Positions 7,898-16,370 of a stretch of DNA of 64,000 nt are shown in pieces. Position 1 is the stretch's first letter, and each line of letters opens with the position of its first letter. A program made the position numbers and the translations under genes. Source of the DNA: Micromonospora sediminimaris (lineage in GTDB: Bacteria; Actinomycetota; Actinomycetes; Mycobacteriales; Micromonosporaceae); the NCBI GenBank assembly GCA_900112325.1, contig FOLJ01000006.1:186001-250000 (forward strand), read 5' to 3'. The notes under the pieces are model-generated. The model searched no databases. It had not been told where the DNA came from and worked only from the letters and a program-made list of their open reading frames with translations.

Positions 7898-9222
7898 AAC
7901 TCCTCGTCGTGGGCGCGTCGTACCGCACCGCACCGGTCGCCACCCTGGAACGACTCGCGGTGTCACCCAGCGGGCTCGACCGCACCCTGGGGCGCCTGGT
8001 CGCGCAGCCGTACGTGAGCGAGGCCGTCCTCGTCTCCACCTGCAACCGGGTGGAGGTCTACGCGGCGGTGTCCGGCTTCCACGGCGGCCTCGGCGACATC
8101 TGTGCCATCCTCGCCGAGCAGGCGGGCTGCCAGCCGGCCGCGCTGGCCAACCACCTCTACGTGCACTTCGACTCGGCCGCGGTGGATCACGTCTTCCGGG
8201 TCGCCGCCGGGCTGGACTCGATGGTGATCGGCGAGGCGCAGATTCTCGGGCAGCTCCGGGACGCGTACCACTGGGCAAGTGCGGCCGACACCGCCGGGCG
8301 GCTGCTGCACGAGCTGATGCAGCAGGCCCTGCGAGTCGGCAAGCGGGCTCACTCGGAGACCGGCATCGACCGCGCCGGCCAGAGTGTGGTCACCGCCGCG
8401 CTGGGGCTCGCCGCCGGACACCTCGACGACGACCTCACCGGCCGACCCGCGCTGATCGTCGGAGCCGGGGCGATGGGCTCGCTGGGCGTGGCGACACTGT
8501 CCCGGCTCGGTGCCGGGCCGCTGACCGTGGCGAACCGAAGCACCGACCGCGCCGTCCGGCTGGCCGAGTCGTACGGTGCCGGTGCGCGACCGATGGCGGA
8601 GCTGGCCGAGACGCTTTCCACTGTGGACATCGTGGTGGCCGCCACCGCCTCCACCGAGCCGGTCCTCACCCGCGAGGTGGTCGCCGCCGCGGCGGCCGAC
8701 CGCGACCCCGGGCGTGGCCCGCTGGTCCTGCTCGACCTCGCGGTACCGCGAGACGTCGGCCCCGGCGTCGCCGAGCTGCCCGGCGTCGAGGTGATCGACA
8801 TCGACCGGATGGCGGCACTGCTCGCCGACGGTCCGGTCGCCGCGGACGCCGCCGCCGTCGAGCGGATCGTGGCCGGCGAGGTCGAGTCCTTCCTCAGTTG
8901 GCTGCGCGGCGCCGACGTCGCCCCGACCGTCGCGGCCCTGCGCGGGCGGGCCGACGACGTGGTCACCGCCGAACTGCGCCGGCTCGCGCAACGCCGTCCC
9001 GACCTCAGCGACGACCAGCGCGCCGAGGTGGCGCGTACCGTGCACCGAGTGGTCCAGCGGCTGCTGCACCAGCCGACCGTCCGGGTCCGTCAGCTCGCCG
9101 CCGAACCCGGCGGTGACCAGTACACCGCCCTGCTGCGGGAACTGTTCGATCTCGAGGTTCCGCAGACCTCGCCGGTGGACACCGTGCCCGACATCACCCC
9201 ACCGACCGGAGGCGAGCGATGA
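7894..9222 (+). CDS. hemA: Glutamyl-tRNA reductase
   Basis: A 442-residue enzyme that reduces glutamyl-tRNA(Glu) to glutamate-1-semialdehyde with NADPH, the first committed step of C5-pathway tetrapyrrole synthesis. The active-site block STCNRVEVYA places the nucleophilic cysteine at Cys50, the canonical position. The NADPH domain starts with ALIVGAGAMGSLGVATL, and a C-terminal dimerisation helix follows. The GTG start at 7894 overlaps the rex stop and has GGAGG about 10 nt upstream. The stop overlaps the hemC start (ATGA). Expression should follow Rex control. Confidence 0.95.
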   Translation: MKLLVVGASYRTAPVATLERLAVSPSGLDRTLGRLVAQPYVSEAVLVSTCNRVEVYAAVSGFHGGLGDICAILAEQAGCQPAALANHLYVHFDSAAVDHVFRVAAGLDSMVIGEAQILGQLRDAYHWASAADTAGRLLHELMQQALRVGKRAHSETGIDRAGQSVVTAALGLAAGHLDDDLTGRPALIVGAGAMGSLGVATLSRLGAGPLTVANRSTDRAVRLAESYGAGARPMAELAETLSTVDIVVAATASTEPVLTREVVAAAAADRDPGRGPLVLLDLAVPRDVGPGVAELPGVEVIDIDRMAALLADGPVAADAAAVERIVAGEVESFLSWLRGADVAPTVAALRGRADDVVTAELRRLAQRRPDLSDDQRAEVARTVHRVVQRLLHQPTVRVRQLAAEPGGDQYTALLRELFDLEVPQTSPVDTVPDITPPTGGER

Positions 9223-10190
9223 ACGAGGCCCCGCTGCGCCTCGGTACCCGGGGCAGCAAGCTGGCGATGGCCCAGTCGGGCCACGTCGCCGAGGCGCTGA
9301 CGGCCCGTACCGGACGCCCCGTCGAGCTGGTCGAGGTGGTCACCGCCGGTGACCGGTCCAGCGCGCCGGTGCACCGGCTCGGGGTCGGCGTCTTCGTCTC
9401 CGCGCTGCGTGACGCACTGGTCGCCGGGACGATCGACTTCGCGGTGCACTCGTACAAGGACCTGCCCACCGCGACCGCGGCGGGGCTGCACATCGCTGCG
9501 GTGCCGCCACGACAGGATCCGCGCGACGCGCTGATCGCCCGCGACGGCAGGACTCTCGCCGAACTTCCACCCGGCGCGGTTGTCGGCACCGGTGCGCTGC
9601 GCCGGATCGCCCAGCTGCACGCGTTGGGCATGCCCCTGTCGGTCACCCCGATCCGGGGCAACATCGACACCCGGCTTGCCCGGGTGCTGGGCCCGGACGC
9701 CGACCTCGACGCCGTCGTCCTGGCCCGAGCGGGCCTGGCCCGCATCGACCGGAGCGACGTCATCACCGAGACGCTCGACCCGATGCTGATGCTGCCGGCA
9801 CCCGCGCAGGGTGCCCTGGCGGTCGAATGTCGGGTCGACGACCCGGATCTGGTCGAACTGCTCGCCCTGCTCGACCATGCGCCGTCCCGTGCCGCGGTCA
9901 CCGCGGAACGGGCGATGCTGGCCACCCTGGAGGCCGGATGCTCCGCTCCGGTCGCCGCCTACGCCGAACTCGCCGAAGGCGAGAACGGCGATGAGATCTA
10001 CCTGCGCGGAGCGGTGATCAGCCCGGACGGTACCCACGAGGTCCGGCTGTCCCGCACCGGTACGCCCGCCGACGCGGCGGAGATCGGTAAGGCACTCGCC
10101 GCCGAACTCCTCGACCTCGGCGCCGACTCGATCCTCGGCCCGCAAGGACACGACGGCCCGGGGACCCAGCAATTTGGGAGCACAGAATGA
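9219..10190 (+). CDS. hemC: Hydroxymethylbilane synthase (porphobilinogen deaminase)
   Basis: A 323-residue enzyme that polymerises four porphobilinogen units into hydroxymethylbilane. It begins with LRLGTRGSKLAMAQS and contains the conserved HSYKDLPT block (Asp in the active site) and the Arg-rich strands. The dipyrromethane-anchoring cysteine lies in EAGCSAPVAAY (Cys241), as expected. The ATG overlaps the hemA stop and the stop overlaps the hemD start, so hemA, hemC and hemD are tightly coupled. Confidence 0.95.
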   Translation: MNEAPLRLGTRGSKLAMAQSGHVAEALTARTGRPVELVEVVTAGDRSSAPVHRLGVGVFVSALRDALVAGTIDFAVHSYKDLPTATAAGLHIAAVPPRQDPRDALIARDGRTLAELPPGAVVGTGALRRIAQLHALGMPLSVTPIRGNIDTRLARVLGPDADLDAVVLARAGLARIDRSDVITETLDPMLMLPAPAQGALAVECRVDDPDLVELLALLDHAPSRAAVTAERAMLATLEAGCSAPVAAYAELAEGENGDEIYLRGAVISPDGTHEVRLSRTGTPADAAEIGKALAAELLDLGADSILGPQGHDGPGTQQFGSTE

Positions 10191-11767
10191 CCCGCACCCG
10201 TAAGCCCGTAGGCCGCATCGCGTTCGTCGGGGCAGGACCCGGCGACCCGGGCCTGCTGACCCGCCGGGCGCACGACGCCCTGGTCGACGCCGACCAGGTG
10301 GTGTACGACCGGGGAGTCCCCGAGTCGCTGCTCGACGTCGTCCGGGCCGAGGCCAGCTCTGACGCCCAGTTCACCCCGGCCGAGGGCGCGCCGGGCGACG
10401 TGGCCAAGATCCTGATCTCGGCGGCCCGTTCCGGGCAGAACGCGGTGCACCTGGTGGCCGGCGACCCGTTCGGCCACGACTCGGTGGTCAAGGAGGTGCA
10501 GGCGGTGGCACGTACCGCCGCGCACTTCGAGGTGGTTCCCGGCGTCGGCCAGGCCGAGGGGGTGGCCACCTACGCGGGCGTGCCGCTGCCGGGCGTACGC
10601 ACCGCCGCCGACGTCGAGGACGTCAGTGCGCTGGACTTCGACGCGCTGGCAGCGGCCGTGCAGCGCGGTTCGCTGGCGCTGGCGGTCGACGCCGGCGACC
10701 TGGCCGCGATCCGGGACGGGCTGCTCGCCGCCGGCGTGGACGGCGGCACCGACGTCGGGGTGACCGGGGACGGCACCGGGGAGACGCAGTACACCACCAC
10801 GTCGACCGTGGACTCCTTCGTCGCGGCGGCACTCGGCTTCACCGGCCGGGTCGTGCTGACCGTCGGTGACGGCGTGGGCCAGCGGGACAAGCTCAGCTGG
10901 TGGGAGAACCGTCCGCTGTACGGGTGGAAGGTGCTGGTGCCCCGCACCAAGGAGCAGGCCGGCGCGATGAGCGCCCGGCTGCGTGCGTACGGGGCGATTC
11001 CCTGTGAGGTGCCGACCATCGCGGTCGAGCCGCCGCGTACCCCCGCCCAGATGGAGCGGGCGGTCAAGGGCCTGGTCGACGGCAGGTACGCCTGGGTGAT
11101 CTTCACGTCGGTCAACGCGGTACGGGCGGTCTGGGAGAAGTTCGCCGAGCACGGCCTGGACGCCCGGCACTTCGGCGGCGTCAAGATCGCCTGCATCGGC
11201 GACGCCACCGCCGACGCCGTCCGCGCCTTCGGTATCCAGCCGGAGCTGATCCCCTCCGGTGAGCAGTCCTCCGAGGGGCTGCTGGCCGAGTTCTCGCCGC
11301 ACGACGAGGTGCTCGATCCGGTCGGCCGGGTGCTGCTGCCGCGTGCCGACATCGCCACCGAGACGCTCGCCGCCGGGCTCACCGAGCGCGGCTGGGAGGT
11401 CGACGACGTGACCGCGTACCGGACGGTCCGGGCCGCTCCGCCGCCCGCCGAGATCCGGGACGCGATCAAGTCGGGTGGGTTCGACGCGGTGCTGTTCACC
11501 TCGTCCTCCACGGTGCGGAACCTGGTCGGCATCGCCGGCAAGCCGCACACGCGTACCGTTGTTGCTGTCATCGGGCCCAAGACGGCGGAGACCGCGACGG
11601 AGTTCGGCCTGCGGGTCGACGTCCAGCCCCCGCACGCCTCGGTGCCCGATCTGGTGGAGGCGCTCGCCGGCTACGCCGTCGAGCTGCGGGAGAAGCTCGC
11701 CGCGATGCCGGCGAAGCAGCGCCGTGGTTCGAAGGTCCAGGGGCCGACCGCGCTGAGGTTCCGGTAG
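10187..11767 (+). CDS. hemD: Fused SUMT-like / uroporphyrinogen-III synthase
   Basis: A 526-residue two-domain protein. Residues 1-235 have a tetrapyrrole-methylase fold (VGAGPGDPGLLTRRAHDAL, GDPFGHDS, PGVGQAEGVATYAGVPL), but the usual THR after the last motif and other SUMT residues are missing, so methyltransferase activity is doubtful. Residues about 245-510 form uroporphyrinogen-III synthase (VLVPRTKEQAGAMSARLRAYGA, VIFTSVNAV, TAYRTV, VLFTSSSTVRNL), which cyclises hydroxymethylbilane to uroporphyrinogen III. The fusion is common in actinobacteria. It overlaps hemC by 4 nt and is followed 36 nt later by hemB. Confidence 0.9.
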   Translation: MTRTRKPVGRIAFVGAGPGDPGLLTRRAHDALVDADQVVYDRGVPESLLDVVRAEASSDAQFTPAEGAPGDVAKILISAARSGQNAVHLVAGDPFGHDSVVKEVQAVARTAAHFEVVPGVGQAEGVATYAGVPLPGVRTAADVEDVSALDFDALAAAVQRGSLALAVDAGDLAAIRDGLLAAGVDGGTDVGVTGDGTGETQYTTTSTVDSFVAAALGFTGRVVLTVGDGVGQRDKLSWWENRPLYGWKVLVPRTKEQAGAMSARLRAYGAIPCEVPTIAVEPPRTPAQMERAVKGLVDGRYAWVIFTSVNAVRAVWEKFAEHGLDARHFGGVKIACIGDATADAVRAFGIQPELIPSGEQSSEGLLAEFSPHDEVLDPVGRVLLPRADIATETLAAGLTERGWEVDDVTAYRTVRAAPPPAEIRDAIKSGGFDAVLFTSSSTVRNLVGIAGKPHTRTVVAVIGPKTAETATEFGLRVDVQPPHASVPDLVEALAGYAVELREKLAAMPAKQRRGSKVQGPTALRFR

Positions 11768-11803
11768 CCGTCGCCGGCTCCGGCTGGTCGTCAGGGAGGG
11801 TTC

Positions 11804-12787
11804 GTGCCGTACCCAGAGATCCGGCCCCGCCGGCTGCGCCGCACCGCGGCGATGCGTCGGCTGGTCTCCGAGACCCGCGTCGACCCGGCCGAGCTGGTCG
11901 TGCCGATGTTCGTCAAGGAGGGGCTGACCGAGCCGCGCGCCATCGCTTCGCTGCCGGGTGTGCTCCAGCACTCGCGCGACTCGCTGCGCAAGGCGGCGGT
12001 GGAGGCGGTGCAGGCCGGCGTCGGCGGGATCATGCTGTTCGGCGTGCCGGCGTCGCGCGACGAACGCGGCTCCGGCGGTATCGACCCGGACGGCATCCTC
12101 AACGTCGCCATCCGTGACGTGGTCGCCGAGGTGGGCGACGCCACGGTGGTGATGAGCGACCTCTGCCTGGACGAGTTCACCTCGCACGGCCACTGCGGGC
12201 TGCTCACCCCGGCCGGTGAGGTGGACAACGACGCCACCCTTGGCGCGTACGCCGAGATGGCGGTGGCCCAGGCCGCCGCCGGGGTCGGGGTGGTCGGGCC
12301 GTCCGGGATGATGGACGGCCAGGTCGGGGTGGTACGCCGGGCACTCGACGCGGCCGGTCACACCGACGTGGCCGTGCTCGCGTACGCCGTGAAGTACGCC
12401 TCGGCCTTCTTCGGCCCCTTCCGTGACGCGGTGGAGTCGGCGCTGGAGGGGGACCGACGGGCCTACCAGCAGGATCCGGCCAACCTGCGCGAGTCGCTGC
12501 GCGAGGTCGCGCTGGACGTCGCCGAAGGCGCCGACATGGTGATGGTCAAGCCTGCGCTGCCGTACCTCGACGTGGTGTCGGCGGTCCGCGCCGCCGTGGA
12601 CGTGCCCGTGGCGGCCTACCAGGTCTCCGGCGAGTACGCGATGGTCGAGGCGGCTGCCGCGAACGGCTGGATCGACCGGGAGCGGGTGATGTTGGAGACC
12701 CTCACCTCGATCCGCCGCGCCGGTGCCCAGATCATCCTCACCTACTGGGCCGTCGAGGCTGCCCAACTGCTCCGCCAGCGCTACTGA
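11804..12787 (+). CDS. hemB: Delta-aminolevulinic acid dehydratase (porphobilinogen synthase)
   Basis: A 327-residue enzyme that joins two 5-aminolevulinate molecules into porphobilinogen. The two active-site lysines are visible (YAVKYAS, Lys197, and VMVKPALPY, Lys249, the Schiff-base lysine). The metal loop reads [14 protein letters not shown]: Cys121 and Cys131 remain from the three-cysteine zinc site, while the middle ligand is Asp123, a mixed type also known from other actinobacteria. The GTG at 11804 follows a strong AGGGAGGG Shine-Dalgarno sequence. It is the last gene of the rex-hem operon, although in the pathway it acts before hemC. Confidence 0.94.
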   Translation: MPYPEIRPRRLRRTAAMRRLVSETRVDPAELVVPMFVKEGLTEPRAIASLPGVLQHSRDSLRKAAVEAVQAGVGGIMLFGVPASRDERGSGGIDPDGILNVAIRDVVAEVGDATVVMSDLCLDEFTSHGHCGLLTPAGEVDNDATLGAYAEMAVAQAAAGVGVVGPSGMMDGQVGVVRRALDAAGHTDVAVLAYAVKYASAFFGPFRDAVESALEGDRRAYQQDPANLRESLREVALDVAEGADMVMVKPALPYLDVVSAVRAAVDVPVAAYQVSGEYAMVEAAAANGWIDRERVMLETLTSIRRAGAQIILTYWAVEAAQLLRQRY

Positions 12788-12910
12788 CCTGCTCGACGGC
12801 CCTGCTCGCCTCTCCCACGACACCCGTCAGCACTGGTCGGCCAGCGGCACCTCAGCCGCAGCTGTCACTCTGAGTGTTGCTCGTCCAACCCCACCGATGC
12901 ACTCGCCCAT

Positions 12911-13035
12911 CCTTTGCTCTGCTTCAACCCACGCATAGCTTGCGGAGTGTAGTCGTCGGCGGATGGCGCGTTGAGGACTCGGCCTCGCTCAGCTGCTGGT
13001 CAGAGAGGGTTGCGTGGGTTGAAGCAGAGCAAAGG
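12911..13035 (+). repeat. Long inverted-repeat element, copy 1
   Basis: A 25-bp perfect inverted repeat, left arm 12911-12935 (starts CCTTTGCTCTGCTTCAACCC) and right arm 13011-13035 (ends GTTGAAGCAGAGCAAAGG), enclosing 75 nt with no gene. It lies in the 426-bp gap after hemB. The right-arm core GTGAAGCAGAGCAAAGGG and the matching left core recur at 50312-50378, so this is a dispersed element rather than a simple terminator. Confidence 0.75.
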
Positions 13036-13153
13036 GCGTGGAGGTGCTAGTAGGAAGATCGGAGGGAGGAGCCCTTTCGGTCACTCAAGGTGATCGTCGC
13101 TCACGGTGGCGATCGTCTGCCTGGTGCGGGGTCAGTGGATGCCGCGGGGCTTG

Positions 13154-13174
13154 ATATCCACAGGTTTTTCCACA
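13154..13174 (+). other. Pair of DnaA-box-like nonamers
   Basis: ATATCCACA (13154-13162) and TTTTCCACA (13166-13174) each differ from the DnaA box TTATCCACA at one base and have the same orientation, 12 bp apart. They sit 40 bp upstream of the small HTH gene. Two boxes are far too few for an origin; regulation or chance are both possible. Confidence 0.3.
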
Positions 13175-13213
13175 GGGTTGCTGCCCTGGTTCGTGCAGCG
13201 GCAAGGTCGGGGC

Positions 13214-13606
13214 ATGTCCACCGTCTTCGAGCCGCCGGACCTCGGCCCCACCGTCGGTCCCTTTCCCATCGCCGGTCTGGTGCGACGTGCCCGCCGGATC
13301 GTCGGGCTCAGCCAGTTGCGGATGGCCCGGTTCGCCAAGGTCGCCCCGTCGACCGTCGCGCGGGTCGAGGCGGGCAGCCTCACGCCGAGCCTGGCGGTGC
13401 TGGAGCGGCTGCTGGCTGCGGCCGGGCTATACCTCGTGGCCGTCGACCAGGAGGGGCGGGTCGTGCTGCCGATGGAGGTCTGGGACGACACCCGGGACGG
13501 AGCCGATCGGGAGGCGCGGCGACGCCGCAGTCAGTGGGAGGTGCGGGTGGCCAAATACCGGAACGTGCCGCCTCCGCCCGACCCACGGACCTGGTACCGG
13601 GACTGA
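13214..13606 (+). CDS. XRE-type helix-turn-helix regulator
   Basis: A 130-residue protein with an XRE/Cro HTH in the first half: LVRRARRIVGLSQLRMARFAKVAPSTVARVEAGSLTPSLAVLERLLAAAGLYL (about residues 18-70 in total), ending in a short helical, Arg-rich tail with WYRD at the terminus. The ATG at 13214 is the first start in frame that gives the domain a normal N-terminus. It converges with the GNAT gene 20 bp later. No effector domain is visible. The target is unknown; the DnaA-box-like pair lies just upstream. Confidence 0.8.
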   Translation: MSTVFEPPDLGPTVGPFPIAGLVRRARRIVGLSQLRMARFAKVAPSTVARVEAGSLTPSLAVLERLLAAAGLYLVAVDQEGRVVLPMEVWDDTRDGADREARRRRSQWEVRVAKYRNVPPPPDPRTWYRD

Positions 13607-13626
13607 CCGCCGGACAGCCGACCGGG

Positions 13627-14646
13627 TCAGCGCGTGGTGTCGATCCGGTGGACCAGCTCGGCGACGTCGATGCTGTATTCGCACCAGTCCCGGTCGGTGC
13701 GGTAACCCAACTCGGCGTTGACCTTGAGCATGGCCTCGTTGGCCTGCGCGTTCCAGGTTTGCACCTCGGTCAGCTGCGGCTCGGCCGAACGCAGCTCCAA
13801 CAGCATCCGAGCCTTGATCGCGCGGTCGATGCCGTAGCCCTGGTGATCCTGCACCACGATCGTGTCGTACTGGTCGGCGCGGGTCGGATGCTGAGCCGGC
13901 ACGACCACCTCGGTCAGGCCGGCCACCTCACCGGTCTGCTCGTGCAGCGCGAGCACGATGTACGGCTTCATGCCCCGTCGGTGCAGGCAGTCGAGGCTGT
14001 CCCGGAGCCGCTGCGGATCGTACGAGCTGGGTCGTAGCTCGCCGTCCTCGATGTCCCGGATCTCGGCCTTGGCCCGCGCGTACGCCTCGATCAGTTCGTC
14101 CGGCGGGCCGCCGGGGTGGAACTGGACCTGGTAGCCCGCACCGAGCCCGGTCGACATCTCCGCCAACTCGGCCCAGTCCACGCTGGAGAGGTCCAGGACG
14201 CTTCGGGTCTCGACGTACTCCCGGCTGAAGCCGAGCGATTCGTAGAAGGCGACGGCAGGAGTGTCGCCGACCACCTCCACCCCGATCGACTCGAAGCCCT
14301 CCTGGTAGACGCGACGGGCCGCGCGCAGGACGAGATCACGGCCCAACCCGCTGCGCCGTGCGCTCGGGTGGACCAGGACCTCAAGCACGCCGATGTTGCC
14401 GAGCAGCAGCACGTGCACCTGGCCGAGGATGGCCCCCGGGCTGCCGTCAGCAGCCGGATCCTCCTCGGCGATCCAGGAGATCCGCCGTTCGCCCGGCATC
14501 ACCTCGGCGAGGTACTCCCGCAGGGAACTCTCCCGCCACGGCGGATCCTGCGGGAGATCGGCCGCCAGGACCGCGTTCAGCGTGTCCAGCAGCGACGCGA
14601 TCTCGGCGGACGACGCGGTCCTGGGGTCCCACTCGCGCACCATCAC
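13627..14646 (-). CDS. Tandem GNAT acetyltransferase
   Basis: A 339-residue protein with two GNAT folds, the layout of mycothiol synthase MshD and relatives. The N-terminal fold (about residues 1-165) carries the acetyl-CoA loop RRSGLGRDLVLRAARRVYQEG and the FYESLGF strand. The C-terminal fold (about 175-335) has QGYGIDRAIKARML and ends with NAELGYRTDRDWCEYSI, so its loop is less canonical. It likely N-acetylates a small amine or peptide in the cytoplasm. The neighbours do not point to mycothiol synthesis, so I do not assign mshD. It starts at ATGATG, and the first ATG was chosen. Confidence 0.82.
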   Translation of the reverse strand: MMVREWDPRTASSAEIASLLDTLNAVLAADLPQDPPWRESSLREYLAEVMPGERRISWIAEEDPAADGSPGAILGQVHVLLLGNIGVLEVLVHPSARRSGLGRDLVLRAARRVYQEGFESIGVEVVGDTPAVAFYESLGFSREYVETRSVLDLSSVDWAELAEMSTGLGAGYQVQFHPGGPPDELIEAYARAKAEIRDIEDGELRPSSYDPQRLRDSLDCLHRRGMKPYIVLALHEQTGEVAGLTEVVVPAQHPTRADQYDTIVVQDHQGYGIDRAIKARMLLELRSAEPQLTEVQTWNAQANEAMLKVNAELGYRTDRDWCEYSIDVAELVHRIDTTR

Positions 14647-14715
14647 CCGTCTAGCTTGCCGTTAACCGCAGCCGGGGGGAAGTGTCCAGTTCTCCAATGT
14701 ATGCGGACGATCACT

Positions 14716-15954
14716 TCACGTGCGACTGGCCTGTCCGTACCGGTTGGCGGCGTCGAAGACATCCTGGGCGTACCTTCGGACGTCGTTGTACGACAGAATC
14801 GCGTTCCACCAGTCACCCGGAATGGTGAGGTTCCGACCGCCCTTGCACAGGTACATGCCGGCGGCGAGCGCGGCGTCGTGGATGTTGTGCGGGTCCTTGC
14901 GGCCGTCGTTGTCCGCGTCGGCACCGATCTCCGCCCAGGTGGTCGGAATGAACTGCATCGGCCCGATCGCCCGGTCGTAGGTGGTGTCGCGGTCCAACTC
15001 GCCCCGGTCGGTGTCGGCGATGCGCATCCGGTTGCCCTGACCGTCCAGCGGCAGACCGATGATTTCCGGGACCGCCCGGCCGTCCGCGCCGAGCTGGGCG
15101 TTGTTGGCCTGGCCGTGGCGGGACTCGACCAGACCGATCGCGGCCAACGTGGTCCAGCTCAGGCCGCAGGCGCGATCGGTCTCGGCGAGCACCAGCTCGG
15201 CGTAGCCGTACGCCTGCATGGCGATCGGGTCGATGCCGACCTTGGCGCCCGTGTCGCGGGCCCAGCCGGCCAGGGCGTCGGACGGGCGTCCACCGGCCGG
15301 CGCGGCGGTGCCCGGTGGGGTCACGCCCGGCGGAAGGGTCGCGGTGGGTGGCGGAAACTGCCCCGGCGGCGGCACCGCACCGGACGGCGGCAGGTCGCTG
15401 GGCAGCGCGTCGGGCACCTCGGCGGTGGCGTCGACCGCCACCGGACGCGGGGCGCCGAGGGTGGCCGGCACGAGCAGTGCGCCGGCCGTGGCGGTCGCAG
15501 CGATCAAGGCCAGCAGGAACACGCCGGGCAGGGTCAGCCGGCCACTCGGGCGGCGCGACCAGTCGCGGGTCGCCCGGGCCGCGACCCGCGGCCCCGGCAG
15601 ACGTACGGCGTGCACGAAGCGCACCCGGCGACGCCGGGCTGCCGGTGCGCCGGAGTCCGGAGTGGACTGCTCGACAGTGGTCTTCGGCGTCGATCCGGGA
15701 GCCGCAGCGCCGGTCGAGGCGCCTGCGGCGCTGTCGATGGCCGCTGCCGGAACCGACTCGGTGGTTGGTGAGTCCAATGCCGCGTCGTCGGCCGGCTTGC
15801 CGGAACTCAGCCAGGGTCGGCGGGGCCGGGGCAGCCTGGTCGCCGGCCCGTCCGGGCCGGCACCGGAGTCGGCGCGCGGCGTGGCCGGTCGGAGGGGTCG
15901 AAGGGTGCTGCGCTCTTCGCCGTCTGCCACCCGTCGAGTATCACCCATGTCCAC
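14716..15954 (-). CDS. Membrane-anchored lytic transglycosylase
   Basis: A 412-residue protein. A cytoplasmic N-terminal part of about 140 residues is low in complexity and basic near the membrane, one transmembrane helix follows (about 143-163, FLLALIAATATAGALLVPA), then a Pro-rich linker and an SLT/MltB-type catalytic domain. The catalytic glutamate is in GLVESRHGQ, and the fold motif AIGPMQFIPTTWAEIGADADNDG follows, with the terminal WWNAILSYND. It should cleave peptidoglycan glycan strands outside the cell, forming 1,6-anhydro ends. The long cytoplasmic tail is typical of actinobacterial versions. Confidence 0.88.
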   Translation of the reverse strand: MDMGDTRRVADGEERSTLRPLRPATPRADSGAGPDGPATRLPRPRRPWLSSGKPADDAALDSPTTESVPAAAIDSAAGASTGAAAPGSTPKTTVEQSTPDSGAPAARRRRVRFVHAVRLPGPRVAARATRDWSRRPSGRLTLPGVFLLALIAATATAGALLVPATLGAPRPVAVDATAEVPDALPSDLPPSGAVPPPGQFPPPTATLPPGVTPPGTAAPAGGRPSDALAGWARDTGAKVGIDPIAMQAYGYAELVLAETDRACGLSWTTLAAIGLVESRHGQANNAQLGADGRAVPEIIGLPLDGQGNRMRIADTDRGELDRDTTYDRAIGPMQFIPTTWAEIGADADNDGRKDPHNIHDAALAAGMYLCKGGRNLTIPGDWWNAILSYNDVRRYAQDVFDAANRYGQASRT

Positions 15955-15986
15955 GCCGACGTCAGGTCCGGTCGTAGGCTGATGGC

Positions 15987-16205
15987 ATGCCCCGGTACGA
16001 GTTCCGTTGCCGCGCCTGCGGCGCCACCTTCGAGGTCAACCGTCCGATGGCGCAGGCCGGTGAGCCGGCGCCCTGCCCGCAGGGGCACGCCGACACGGTG
16101 AAACTGCTCTCCACGGTCGCGGTCACCGGTCGCGGCGGTGGCGGCTCCGGTGCCGCGTCCGTTGCCGGCGGCGGCGGTTGCTGTGGTGGCGGCTGCGGCT
16201 GCTGA
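15987..16205 (+). CDS. FmdB-family zinc-ribbon protein
   Basis: A 72-residue protein. It starts MPRYEFRCRACG with a CxxC knuckle (Cys8, Cys11); the second pair is Cys30 and probably His34 (CPQGH) instead of the usual CPxC. The tail is Gly-rich and ends CCGGGCGC, which could bind metal. The family regulator name is inherited and its function is not known. TAGGCT plus 6 nt directly precedes the ATG (15975-15986), indicating a leaderless transcript divergent from the transglycosylase gene. Confidence 0.85.
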   Translation: MPRYEFRCRACGATFEVNRPMAQAGEPAPCPQGHADTVKLLSTVAVTGRGGGGSGAASVAGGGGCCGGGCGC

Positions 16206-16370
16206 CCGCGCCGGCAATCTTCGTGGATGGGTGGTACGGGTGATGCCGGCCTTGCCCGGATGCCGGGTCCGATGGCACCTTGGGTCGGAGTCTTGGCCGG
16301 CCGTTCTCACGATGCGTGATGATCTGGTCTCGGGAAGTATGGTGCCGAGACCAGGGGGGAGGTTCCACGC

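Noticed and set aside
9998-12823. A 941-codon open frame on the minus strand opposite hemC, hemD and hemB
   Set aside because: It is antisense to well-supported genes with clear motifs and its translation is His/Arg/Gly-rich without any domain, as expected from GC-rich third positions.
12911-13035. CRISPR array or tRNA gene
   Set aside because: Only one inverted repeat pair, no regularly spaced direct repeats, and no cloverleaf or TTC/CCA marks.
13154-13174. Replication origin
   Set aside because: Only two imperfect DnaA boxes, and no dnaA, dnaN or AT-rich region nearby.
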